A stretch of DNA of 64,000 nt, from NCBI RefSeq assembly GCF_017654505.1, contig NC_054537.1:1715039-1779038 (forward strand), written 5' to 3'. Shown one piece after another: positions 44,893 through 57,429 of the stretch. The stretch comes from Polyodon spathula. Taxonomy: Eukaryota; Chordata; Actinopteri; Acipenseriformes; Polyodontidae. A program made the translations under genes and the position numbers. Numbering within the stretch: position 1 is the stretch's first letter; each line of letters begins with the position of its first letter. The notes below the pieces were generated by a model. That model was not told the DNA's origin. It saw only the letters and a program-made list of their open reading frames with translations, and did no database searches.

Positions 44893-45015
44893 ATACTTTT
44901 ACATCTATCTGATATCTTTATACTCAGCCTTTGTTTAAAATGGATGATACTTTTACATCTATCTGATATCTTTATACTCAGCCTTTGTTTAAAATGGATG
45001 ATGCTTTTACATCAA
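44893..45015. repeat. About 60-bp tandem repeat, right part
   Basis: Further copies of the unit at 43455-43578 (TATCTTTATACTCAGCCTTT then GTTTAAAATGGATGATAC). Confidence 0.9.
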
Positions 45016-45621
45016 TTTGCCTTTTGTTTTTAATATCCCTTAATGGCCCATTTACCAGTAGCTGTTAGCTTTCAAAAATACCCTGCTCCAAGTCCTTATT
45101 GAGATTGCTTTGATTAAAAATTCAGGAACCTTGAGCAGATGCAGGAACATTGCTACATTAATGATCCTATCTTTAGCATCACAACTCCCCATGAATATTC
45201 ACAGAAGGAAATCACTTACGATTTCTATACATTTCTTTCTGGTCCGTTGGTGGTCTCAGCAGTGATTGTTCGTGATCAATAATGATAATGGTATTTTATA
45301 TTTCTGTAACACAGCAGAGCCAAGTTTTGCTATTTTTTCAAAGACTTCAGGATGAGTAGAGGATGCATTGTTGTTATTAACTTTCTTTAAGCATTAAGCC
45401 TTTGCAGCTTCTATAAGGAGATGATCCGCCTGGACCCTCTTGAGAAGGAGATAAGATCCCAGCAGTTCCTTATGCTGTCAATAGTATTAAATAATTACAG
45501 TGCTATGCTCTGCTTTTACCATAGCTAAACATGGTTTGCCATGGCTTTTAATATTCTTTACCTTACCTCTACTTTACTATGCATTTGCTTTACCATAGCA
45601 TACTTTTATAAGGGCCAATGG
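45016..45621. other. No gene; CTTTACCAT-type motif near 45520-45600
   Basis: Unique-looking sequence ending in repeated TTTACCATAG / TTTACTATGC words similar to those near 2895. Confidence 0.4.
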
Positions 45622-45626
45622 CAGGT

Positions 45627-46724
45627 TGTCACAGGAATGTAAGTGGCAGTGTGCAAAATGATGTCACAGGAAACAAGGGATAGTCCAAACCCTTCCACAG
45701 GTACTTTATTATCCCACGGGAACTCAAAGCAGTGGCTAAGACTAGGATGTAAATTAAGGCTGCACAAGATTTCCATTACATGAGAATAGATGTGAAAACT
45801 TCATGCTGATTTGAACTCGGCTCTTGCCAAGATAAGCACCAACTAAGATGTAGCTTTACAGTAAACTAATTTGATCCATCTGCATCTCCATCCATTTCCG
45901 TTTCTTTCCATCTATTGATGTAGATAGCCTTCTGCCTGGTGTTGATGGGTAAAGTGTAATGCTGGTCCAGGGATCAGCTTATTCATCTCCCCAGCACATC
46001 AGCATGACAACCATCTGGATTGAGCTAAGTAGGGTACATCTCTGGAGTCTTCAAGCGGGCACCTTCCGTCCTCTGTGTTTCGTTAACTAGCCCACGACAC
46101 CTCAGGAGGGCTCGAAAGCGATTCTGGCATCCCATCATCAAAAAAAACAGCACAAAGTAAAACTCCTTGTTGAAACCAGCAATGGTTACAACAGAGGGCA
46201 AAATAAACAGTTCAAACACAAAAACAGTTCTCCACACAAACACTGCTCCAGCAGTGTGCACGCGCCCATTCACGTGCTTAATGGCCATCTCTATGTGCTC
46301 GGGGAGGTGTAGTGCAGTGCTTCTTCAGACCAGGGTAGATTCGTGAGTAAGTGGTGAGTCCAAGGTCCTGGCTGGATAAGCTTCAGGCACCAGTTCATCA
46401 GACTGGATAAGTTAAACAGTACAAGGCCTCCACAGCAATAAATCCTGACAGTGTTTCTGTCTCTATTTCCAAAGCGCAAGCAGGTGAGTGAATGAGCTGC
46501 ATCCCCTATAAACACCTGAGCGCCGCGGTACAATCAGTGTGCCCCTACGAACTAGCCAACCGCCGTATGCAGCACAGCTGATCACAGTTTGGAAACTCCA
46601 CTCGGCTTCGGCACAAAACAGCAGACTTCAGGTTTCATTCCGTGCGAGCGCGACCATCCTTATGCAGCGCCACCACAGGATGGGAGGGGAACTAACAGCA
46701 TTGATTAATTCTGTTCTTGTCACA
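45627..46724. mobile_element. Probable solo LTR (family D), 1098 bp, with 5-bp target duplication
   Basis: The segment starts TGTCACAGG and ends CTTGTCACA, with perfect CAGGT repeats on both sides (45622-45626 and 46725-46729). TG...CA ends plus a 5-bp duplication fit an LTR. Orientation is unclear: the plus strand has CTATAAAC (about 46507), while the minus strand has AATAAAGTACC (about 45705). No domain was found in the frames inside (46025-46288, 46291-46533). It shows no obvious similarity to the other LTR families here. Confidence 0.6.
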
Positions 46725-46729
46725 CAGGT

Positions 46730-46840
46730 GTATTATTGAAAAAGAACAAAATTAAAACCAAAGCAACACTTGGGCCAGAAGCCTTTCATAAGACCTCAGT
46801 GAAGAGACACAGCCCCCCAAATCATTGAGGTTTATTGGCT
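46730..46840. other. No feature seen
   Basis: Spacer between the LTR and the hammerhead-like motif; TATTATTGAAAAAGAACAA near 46731 recurs inverted near 46915 (TTGTTCTTTTTCAATAATA), so the Penelope-type fragment may span 46731-46935. Confidence 0.4.
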
Positions 46841-46870
46841 GTTGTGGGCTGTGTGTCCATCCACTGCAGC

Positions 46871-46895
46871 CTGATGAAGGCCATCTGGCCCAAAC
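46871..46895 (+). ncRNA. Hammerhead-like motif of a Penelope-type element, one core change
   Basis: CTGATGA is followed by A, a perfect 4-bp stem (GGCC, loop ATCT, GGCC) and CAAAC. The hammerhead consensus is CTGANGA, stem II, GAAA; here only the G of GAAA is changed to C. The motif lies inside an inverted repeat (TATTATTGAAAAAGAACAA at 46731 and its complement near 46915). Penelope-like elements are known to carry such ribozymes. Confidence 0.55.
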
Positions 46896-46935
46896 GTTGA
46901 CTAATATTTAACCTTGTTCTTTTTCAATAATATAT

Positions 46936-47902
46936 ATTTTCAATAATCTTTATAATATAAAGTGTGGAAATGTAATCTACAAGCTAGTGTTTTGGTGTTG
47001 CATCTCTATTTTCATCAATTGTTGATCTTTGTTGGGATATTTTGGAAACTGATCTGCAGGTAGCATGCAGTAATGAAAATAATTGTGTTATAAAATAGTC
47101 TATATCTGCTGCATGAGCCACACTTTACTATGGCAGGTGTGTTTTCATGTTTTTGTCCCCCTGTGCACTGACTCAGTTTTTGATATTATACAGTAAACGC
47201 CACAGACTCGCTTTGTAGTTTTTAATCGACAGCTCCCTTCTCACACCTCCCAGCCTGCATAGTGTTGGAATGGAATGGCTTTGAACACAATAATCCTTCA
47301 ACTCAGGACAGTTTCTTTGGCTTCTAATCGTGTGGAAATAATTCAGGTTAATTGAGCATAAATGATCATTTCTAAATGTGCTTCGGGGGGCTATAACACA
47401 AGTCTTGCCACAAGGCAGTAATCAGTTTATTTTATGCCCGTATGAGACATTTCCTGGGTGATGCAATTGAATGAATAAATTACCACTCTCCAGGAGCATG
47501 GCTGGCAGTGTTGTAAAAACACAAGTCTCTTCATAGACCTGATGAACATTTGAGGTCATCCAGATTGTTTGGATACATTGAATTCTTTTTTGCCTGGTCC
47601 TGAAGCACATCTCTTTATAAGCTTCAGTTTACTGTGCTTGCAAGTTATTCCTTGTTCAGAATCCAGAGTGGGAATTGGGATCATGCAAGCCAGCCATTCT
47701 ATATGACGTGCTATATTCCCTAACCTGTTTTTTCAGTAACCTGGAGTATGTGAATATGAATGCTATTGTATATAAAGATCTGAAATGTGCATTTTAATGT
47801 TCTGCACAAGTGAGTGATTAAATTCTCAAGTGTACAGCAGGTGCAAGAATATCTGAATTGAAACATGGGCACAGTTCCTGATCTTAAGCAACAGTTTTTT
47901 TT
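46936..47902. other. No gene seen
   Basis: Unique-looking sequence. A minus-strand frame at 47422-47610 has no domain. Confidence 0.4.
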
Positions 47903-48442
47903 TTAATACACTGTATGCGTTGAATTGACAACAGAACTGGTAGAAAGCACAGGTGTCGTTGTCCATCCATCAACAGTCCAAAGCACCTTTGACCATTGTT
48001 CCATAGTCCAATTTCTGTGTTCTTGTGCATATTTTAGCCTTTTAGTCTTGTTCCCCTTTCTAAACAGAGGTATTCTTACTGCAACACATCCTTTAAGTCC
48101 CGATTTCAAGAGTGACCTTCGTACTGTTGATTGATGGACAGTGACACCTGTGCCTTCTGCCAGTTCTGTTGTCAACTCAATGCTTGTCTTCTTTCTGTTC
48201 ATTAAGGATATTATCTTCAAGTATTGCTCATCCTTGTTAGACAGCTTTTTGGGTCTTCCAGTCCTGGGTTTGTCAATTACAAATGTTTCTCTGTACTTGT
48301 TGATTATGCTTCGGATACCACACCTTGAAAATCGAGTGATGCGAGCTGTTTCACTCAATGTTTTTCCTTCTTTATGCAAGTCAAGGTTGTTATAATAGTA
48401 GAAAACACTAGTGGAGGCTTTGAGTAAATTGTTGATGCTCAT
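47903..48442 (-). pseudogene. Tc1-type transposase, N-terminal part with fold-back end
   Basis: The 179-residue frame reads HKEGKTLSETARITRFSRCG, then KPRTGRPKKLSNKDEQYLKI, ELTTELAEGTGVTVHQSTVR and KYAQEHRNWTMEQWSKVLWT, which is the paired helix-turn-helix region of a Tc1-like transposase up to the first catalytic Asp. There the sequence switches to VDGWTTTPVL, so the catalytic core is missing. The switch is caused by an inverted copy: plus-strand 47918-47975 encodes TTELVESTGVVVHPSTV, the same segment in the opposite direction. The relic is therefore truncated and carries a stem of about 56 bp with a loop of about 150 bases. No terminal inverted repeat was seen. Confidence 0.85.
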
Positions 48443-48479
48443 AATGCATCAGAGTAGAAAGTGCAACATGTCTAAGACT

Positions 48480-48625
48480 GTGTAAAAATATGCATACATT
48501 AAATACATTATAACTATGTATAATCATATTGTACTTGTGTAAGTACACATGTATTTACTAAGTAATTACTACGTAAATACACAGTAATTAGAGGGACTTC
48601 ATGTAAAGAGTTACCAATAATGCTT
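48480..48625. mobile_element. Right half of the telomere-core MITE
   Basis: TTGTACTTGTGTAAGTACAC, TTACTAAGTAATTACTACGT and the end TTCATGTAAAGAGTTACC match the right arm of 6656-7021. The core and left arm are absent. Confidence 0.65.
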
Positions 48626-49102
48626 CTTTAAAAGCAGACAGTGAATGTATAGATCCCATAAGCAAGTGTATGGCAGGCAAGAACAAAGGCAGCAGGTTCA
48701 GTACGTGGCTTTTGTCATTTCATGGACCACGAAAACAGAACAACTGTATTTGCAATAAATATGGGCCATATAACTGATTTAAGTGCAGTGTTAAAATGTA
48801 AATTAAGTGTAGTTATAAATGTGGTTATAAAATAGCATTACACCATGTAACAATTTTTTTTTTTTTTTTTTTTTGTTCCTGGGTAGTAAGTGTTATTTCC
48901 TAATTGCTTATGCCTCAAAAGTATAGAAAATGGCTATTATTCCCCACAAACTTTGTTTTTGTGACCAGGACAGTGATATTTCAAAATATAACTATTTCCA
49001 ATGGGAAAACGGGCAAATGTGTGTCTTTTCGTTCACATAAAGTCAGAAAAAACAACATATGAATCCAAATTAACATGTATTTGTACTAAAGTAATACAAA
49101 AA
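48626..49102. other. No gene seen; T run near 48850-48875
   Basis: AT-rich sequence with a T homopolymer of about 24. Confidence 0.45.
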
Positions 49103-49214
49103 TGACTACAAAAGATTTAGAAGTGAGTAGTTTCTCGAGATTTACGATTATACTGTATTTACAGTATAATCGTAAATCTCGAAAAACTACTCACTTCTAA
49201 ATCTTTTGTAGTCA
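49103..49214. repeat. Near-perfect 55-bp inverted repeat (hairpin)
   Basis: The left arm 49103-49157 and right arm 49160-49214 are complementary at 54 of 55 positions with a 2-base centre. Arm start is TGACTACAAAAGATTTAGAA. There is no flanking duplication that I can identify. It could be a tiny fold-back transposon, a replication template-switch product, or the DNA form of a hairpin RNA. Confidence 0.9.
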
Positions 49215-49287
49215 ATAGTGTAGATTGACAGTGTATATGAGGGCATGATTAGTCAGAGTAACATTTAAAGAGCAGCCACTTCAATCC

Positions 49288-50795
49288 ATGCAGTCTATTC
49301 AATCCCTGCAATCAATCCCTGCAGTCAATCCCTGCACATGCAGTCAATTCCTTCAATCAATCCCTGCAGTCAATCCCTGCAATCCCTGCAATCAATCCCT
49401 GCAATCAATCCCTGCAGTCAATCCCTGCAATCCCTGCAATCCCTGCAATCCCTGCAAATCCCTGCAATCAATCCCTGCAATCAATCCCTGCAATCAATCC
49501 CTGCAATCAATCCCTGCAGTCAATCCCTGCAATCAATCCCTGCAGTCAATCCCTGCAATCAATCCCTGCAATCAATCCCTGCAGTCAATCAATCAATCCC
49601 TGCAGTCAATCCCTGCAGTCAATCCCTGCAATCAATCCCTGCAGTCAATCCCTGCAGTCAATCCCTGCAATCAATCCCTGCAGTCAATCCCTGCAGTCAA
49701 TCCCTGCAATCAATCCCTGCAGTCAATCCCTGCAATCAATCCCTGCAGTCAATCCCTGCAGTCAATCCCTGCAATCAATCCCTGCAATCAATCCCTGCAG
49801 TCAATCCTTGCAATCAATCCCTGCAGTCAATCCCCTGCAATCAATCCCCCTGCAATCAATCCCTGCAGTCAATCCCTGCAATCAATCCCTGCAATCAATC
49901 CCTGCAATCAATCCCTGCAATCAATCCCTGCAATCAATCCCTGCAGTCAATCCAATCCCTGCAATCAATCCCTGCAATCAATCCAATCCCTGCAATCAAT
50001 CCCTGCAAGTCCAATCCCTGCAATCAATCCCTGCAATCAATCAATCCCTGCAATCAATCCCTGCAATCAATCCCTGCAGTCAATCCCTGCAATCAATCCC
50101 TGCAATCAATCCCTGCAATCAATCCCTGCAATCAATCCCTGCAATCAATCCCTGCAATCAATCCCTGCAGTCAATCCCTGCAATCAATCCCTGCAAATCC
50201 CTGCAATCAATCCCTGCAATCAATCCCTGCAATCAATCCAATCCCTGCAATCAATCCCTGCAGTCAATCCCTGCAATCAATCCCTGCAATCAATCCCAAT
50301 CCCTGCAATCAATCCCTGCAATCCCTGCAATCCCCTGCAATCAATCCCTGTCAATCCCCTGCAATCAATCCCTGCAATCAATCCCTGCAATCAATCCCTG
50401 CAATCAATCCCTGCAGTCAATCCAATCCCTGCAATCAATCCCTGCAATCAATCCCTGCAGTCAATCCAATCCCTGCAATCAATCCCTGCAATCAATCCCT
50501 GCAAATCCAATCCCTGCAATCAATCCCTGCAATCAATCCCTGCAATCAATCCCTGCAATCAATCAATCAATCCCTGCAATCCAATCCTTGCAATCAATCC
50601 CTGCAATCAATCCAATCCCTGCAATCAATCCCTGCAATCAATCCCTGCAGTCAATCCAATCCTTGCAATCAATCCCTGCAATCAATCCCTGCAGTCAATC
50701 CAATCCCTGCAATCAATCCCTGCAATCAATCCCTGCAGTCAATCCAATCCCTGCAATCAATCCCTGCAATCAATCCCTGCAGCCAATCCTTGCAT
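49288..50795. repeat. 13-bp minisatellite, over 100 copies
   Basis: The unit is CAATCAATCCCTG with a CTGCAA / CTGCAG variant at the join, and many units have lost or gained 4 bases (CAATCC, CAATCAATCAATCC). The period of 13 lets all three plus frames stay open for long distances (49288-50823 and two others); this is not coding evidence. Confidence 0.96.
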
Positions 50796-50908
50796 ATATG
50801 AAGGTTGTGTTGCTGTAACCTAAAAGTAAAACAACAATGGTAGTTTATAGGGTTAGTAACTAAGTACATGCAAACTGTAAGCATCAATAGATCAGAGGAG
50901 TTATTGCT

Positions 50909-50931
50909 TGTGTGCGTGCGTGCGTGCGTGA

Positions 50932-50988
<57 letters not shown>
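50909..50988. repeat. (TGCG)n-(TG)n microsatellite
   Basis: GTGCGTGCG repeats run into a TG run of about 50 bases. Confidence 0.97.
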
Positions 50989-50992
<4 letters not shown>

Positions 50993-51082
50993 TATTGCTA
51001 AAATGTATTTATCAGGTTAAAAGGATATACATTGCTGGTGTTATTGCTTGTTTATGTTGATTGCAGAATTCTTATATCACTC

Positions 51083-51699
51083 TGTCACAAAGACGGCTGT
51101 AGTGGGCGACTTCAGACCATAAACAGGAACCAACACAGAAGAGACAGAGAGATGTGGATTTTTGGTGACGCTGAGCTGTGAATGGTTGTAAGACAAATAA
51201 AACAAAGGACATGGCATTTTAGACAAAACAAACTGACAAACAAAACAGATTAACACTTAAACAAACAGTGGACTAACAGACAAACACGGTGAGTCAAAAC
51301 AACGGTTATATATTTACTTTGTTTAGTTCTCATTTTAAATTCTCTCCTCTCTGACCCATTCTCCACTCACTGAACACACAACCCAGAGTGAGTGAAAACA
51401 TGCTGCTTTTATGCAGCTGTACCAAGACTCGATCGCTAATCAATCACTCAACTGGAGTCTCAGTACAACTGCACATGAATTAATAAAGTGCAATTCCCCA
51501 TGCTCACATATTATTAAATTTTACTTGCACGTGAAGTGCTTTGCAATCCTCGTGCCTAAATACAAACATACATTTTAGACCACTCGTGTTACACAGACCC
51601 GTTTATATCCCGTGTACCAATGACTATACACCAACATTAACACACTACACGTAACATACAACACAAATAAATACCCCAGGGGCTGGGCACTTTGCCGCA
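51083..51699 (-). mobile_element. Solo LTR (family A), second copy
   Basis: It is clearly related over its full length to 1636-2283 (for example ATGCTGCTTTTATGCAGCTG and CGTGTACCAATGACTATACA in both), with substitutions and several deletions. It starts TGTCACAAAG, ends TTTGCCGCA (one change from GCCACA) and is flanked by perfect CACTC repeats (51078-51082 and 51700-51704). The divergence from the first copy shows the family was active over some time. Confidence 0.9.
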
Positions 51700-51704
51700 C
51701 ACTC

Positions 51705-53029
51705 CTATAGAGTTGTATTACCTCTGATAACACAGGATCTGATTTTCTAATATTTTGCCCTATTTTTAGAAAAAATAACCTCTTTCCTAATTTAATGGTA
51801 AAACGGTATCCTCTCCTGCAGCGATTTTAAAACCAGTCCAGATTTACTGCTTTCTTGCATTCAGAGGTGCCTGGGAGAAGAATTAATTTGGAACTTGTTG
51901 TATAGAAATGTGGTGAACAGCAGGGATATGTCTGCATGTGCATTTATTCAAGCTTAAGCCTCGGTTGATTTATGAGCTACAGTAGTAATTACCAGTTATT
52001 GTGTCCGTTTTATTAAGGCAGCTCTCCATACAGATGACTGTCTAACTTCAACACCCCCAGAAGGGTTGCATGATTTAAAATATATATGAAAAGGGTATAG
52101 GAATAATATGTGTGTTATCTGTATTGTAAAGTTACTATTTCCTATATATAACTGTTCTTTTTATCATTGTCTAGAGCAGTTATAGCATCTCTCTTACCTA
52201 ATTGGAAAGTCCAATTTCAGGATCTAGAGAAAAGGACCCAGCCCAGGAAATCACCATCTGGCCAGCTGGACATCAGACCAGGGGAGTGTGAAAGCCAATG
52301 CAGAGCTTCCTGTGGGGCCCCCAGCAAGAGATCAGTAACTCAGTACAGCCATGATTCCAACCAGCAAGCTCCACATAGCATGACTCATTCTGCCCTCCAA
52401 AAAGTGTGGCCTCTTGAGACTCAAAGTACTCAAAAGCAATAAGCTTAATACCTTCATGTATAATACCCTTAATACCCTTCTCTGAAATTATTGATTGCAG
52501 GGACAGAAAACTCCTGTTGGGTTGTGAGTGTAGACCTAGTTAACCCGGTCATGCATGAAATATTGAAAATAGCTGAAAAAAGTAGTTTGAGATGTTAAAA
52601 ACACCCCGGTTCTTTTTGTCATGCAGGTGTAACAGTGGTAGGAATTTAAGAAGCATTTCAAGCTGGCTCACACAGCAGTTATTAGCAGCTGTTGTTCCTG
52701 GAGGCCTCTGTCTGGGTGGATTCTACTTATGCATGCTAATACTGAGAGGTGGGAAGATCCCCTCTGTCCAATAGACCATATGGGACAGCGGAACAAACAG
52801 ACCCGAGACCCCGAGGTGGCTATTGTTCACACCAGCCCACTCCCTGAGCTGAGGAATTTCTAAATGGTCTTCTGAACTTGTGTAGAATGTGTCCAGGCAG
52901 CTGGTCCTTATCAGCTGCTTGTTTAACGAACAAGGGACGATTCCACTAAAATAATGAAACTGATAGAATGAAGCAACATTAATACCTGAATATATTTACC
53001 TTGTAACATATTGGGGGTTTACTGCAGCC

Positions 53030-53031
<2 letters not shown>
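51705..53031. other. No gene seen
   Basis: Unique-looking sequence. A 91-residue plus frame at 52167-52442 and a 60-residue one at 52592-52774 show no domain. I cannot exclude an exon here. Confidence 0.4.

Positions 53032-53098
<67 letters not shown>
53032..53098. repeat. (TTA)n microsatellite
   Basis: About 22 ATT/TTA triplets. Confidence 0.97.
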
Positions 53099-53099
<1 letters not shown>

Positions 53100-55608
53100 T
53101 GCACCATTTTCAAAACATGTATTTGATTTAGGTGTTGATTTTATAACCCTATACTCTACCAGGTTAAGCCATCGTTTATTTAATTGTTTTATATTATTTA
53201 ACAGCACTGACGAATCACTTTAGATCGAATCAATCAAAAATAAGTAAGTGATCCAATCCAGGTGAATTCCCAGGTTCTGTAAAATTCTCAATACAAAAAT
53301 ACATCTGTGGCCCGGTACAGACTGTTCAAATGAAGTACCTAAAAAAATGCTCCTAACTCTAACTTTGTCGTTTCTTTACTGTTTTATAATATTGATGTTG
53401 TTAGACAAAAAACTAAACTGTGCACAGCGAAGAATCCCTCATGTCAGTTCATTCCCAGTATGTGGGATTTCCAATTTCATTATTGTGCCATGTGCTCTTA
53501 AATGGCTTCTCTCTTGCTGGACATTAAACTAAATATGGCCCATTATTGGACAGATGCACAGCAGCGACGCTACCTGGGAGCAAGCTTCACTAATCAAAAT
53601 GACTGCCTGCCATCCCTTTATCTTGTGCCATACACTTTCTCTGTGCATTAACAGCCAGACATTCAGGTTCAAGGGGTCTTATTTAATCAAGGCTGCAGCC
53701 CCATTTTCATATGAGTTGAAATAAGAGCAGCTCTTTTAATCGTTTGTCAACAGCAAGTGTGTTTAAAATGAACATATCTCATAACTCTTTGAAGATTGTG
53801 AGACATCCTTACATTTGATTGTCTATTCATGTATACCATTATATTTAGTGAGCAGGGGATTCTATGGGTTCTCTTTGTTTCCTCTGAAAATACATTCAAA
53901 AAATAAACCAACAATTGAAACAAAAGACGAAGCAGCAGATGACATTCAGTATGTATGTAGATGAAAAGACAGGCCTGTGAAAGTTAAAGAAACATTGCAC
54001 GCTGTGTACAGTGTTCACATGGGTTTAACTAGGCACCCAACTGGTGGTGTCCGCTAACAAAGCAAGTGGGACATGCCAAACAAAAGCCGCGCGACTCAGC
54101 AGCTGTGTGTTTGTGGGGTCACTGTATTGCATCTTGAACAAAGCACAGCCCCGTCACGTCAAGTGGGTGTAGGTAGCTGATAATAGCTATGGAGGCCTTT
54201 CATATTGCATGTCCTGCTGGGGCTCTGTGGTGTTGCTTTGAACTGGTGCTGCTCAAGATGAATGGTTTCTGGAGTTTGGGGAGTTTTATTCCACGAATAG
54301 CTGGAGTTATCTTGGTGTAATTTATACACTGCTAAATGTTTTCAACATGTTTCCACCACTGGCATAGCAGTGCATTTACCTGAAGACACTCTAGCAGATT
54401 TACCAGCAGCACCACATAGCAGAAAGTTTCTGAGGAAAGAAACTTTAAAAACATAAAAAATAAATCCAATATCACAGAAAAAAAATCTATGATAAGTATA
54501 AATGCAATAAGTTCCATTATCAGTGAAGCAGTTTTGAATCCTTGGTGTGAATGCCCTCCAGAGTCGCCACGTACTGTTTAATTATTGAATTGCTATACTG
54601 TACACAACCATGAATATGTTGCCAAACTGCTTCCAATGCACCCCTGGTTCATACCATGGTGGTCTCTCTTTAGCATTACACTTAGTGCCACCAGTCTTAG
54701 TTCTACCATTCCACTTAGTGCCATCAATCTTAGTGCTACCACTGGGTTACCATTACCTAATGCCCCTTAGTATTGAACCAATGCATTGTCATTGCAAAGC
54801 CACTGCAAAGCCTTTGAAATGAATTTGGTATGGGACTATTGCTATGCACCTGTAAGACGTTGTATTCCACGGATAATCCAGAGGGTATAACAGGGGAACT
54901 GGTAACCTCACGCACTGCAAGCAAGCTTTTTAACTGCAATGCACAAGAGCCAGGTTTTAGAACTGTTTACCTCCTCTCATCTCACCGGCTGGGGACAGAG
55001 TCCGTAATGGCAGTGTATGTATCACACAACACCCAAAGTTAAACTTTTTAAATACCTGTTGCTCTATTTATTATATAAAAACATATTGTATGAATTCAAT
55101 ATTAGGGTATTTATCCTTCTGTGGTCTTGGAGGGAGAGTTTTGTGAGCCAGTTTTGACTATCTCAATTCAATGTTCTAGCCCAATGAATGCTCTGTTGTG
55201 TAGAATCATTTCCTGGAGTCATTAAGATGCATCACTTTCATGATGTGGTATTAAGAATCACAGAATTCAACTGCTTTCCTCTCAGAGCAATCAGTCTCTG
55301 TTTGTGAAGGGGAATTTAAGTGATGCCTGGCTGGAATATACAGCACGGCTCTAAAGACATTTAGAATGCATGGGTTTCCACTGGGTCCTGCTTCCTCGTA
55401 TCTACAGATGTAACAGGCTTTGTTGTGCGCTGCACTGCCATTTCGGATTGTGGGTACATAGAACCTTTTTATTTTATTGTGTTAAATGTTCCTATGTGTT
55501 GGTACAACTTTTTACGTAGATGTGTGTATTGTTTTATTTTATTTTTATTTTTTTAACATTTTGACCACTTTTTTTAACTTTTAAATTGCATTCCCAGCCT
55601 CAAGATGG
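53099..55608. other. Unique-looking stretch, no gene recognised
   Basis: A small direct repeat CACTTAGTGCCA occurs near 54680-54740 (two copies, about 34 bp). Frames at 54585-55042 are short and without domain. Confidence 0.4.
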
Positions 55609-55751
55609 CTTCACATGTACCTGCATGGACCTCTCAGAACTAAATTTCCCATCATCCTCCTGCTCACTGGTAAATCTATCTCAGTTACATATGTGAGCAG
55701 GATGATGATGGGAAATATAGTTCTGAGAGGTTCATGTGAGTACATGTGAAG
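55609..55751. repeat. Fold-back element, arms about 55 bp
   Basis: CTTCACATGTACCTGCATGG through CCTGCTCAC pairs with GTGAGCAGGATGATGATGGG through GTACATGTGAAG, leaving a loop of about 30 bases. The block AACTAAATTTCCCATCATCC is of a type often seen in fish MITEs. Arms differ at several positions. Confidence 0.8.
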
Positions 55752-57242
<1,491 letters not shown>

Positions 57243-57400
57243 ACTAGCAATAGTCACAATTACTGTGCATTTACATAGTAGTTACTTAGTAAATACGTGT
57301 GTGCTTATGCATCATTACACTGTTATAATGAACAGCTACACTGTACAGTACTTAATGTGTAGAACTTTTTGCATGACATATGTAAATACTAAGCTTTTTC
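57243..57400. mobile_element. Left half of the telomere-core MITE
   Basis: ATTACTGTGCATTTACATAG, TAGTTACTTAGTAAATACGT and GAACTTTTTGCATGACATAT match the left arm of 6656-7021. The match ends just before the 48-bp array at 57430. Confidence 0.65.
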
Positions 57401-57429
57401 AGTTGGTACCAGCAGAGAGTGAGCTTTTT

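Noticed and set aside
49288..50823. Gln/Ser/Asn/Cys repeat protein, 511 residues
   Set aside because: A 13-bp unit cycles through all frames, and three plus frames are open at once.
52167..52442. 91-residue plus frame as an exon or small gene
   Set aside because: No domain, no convincing splice or start context; left unassigned.
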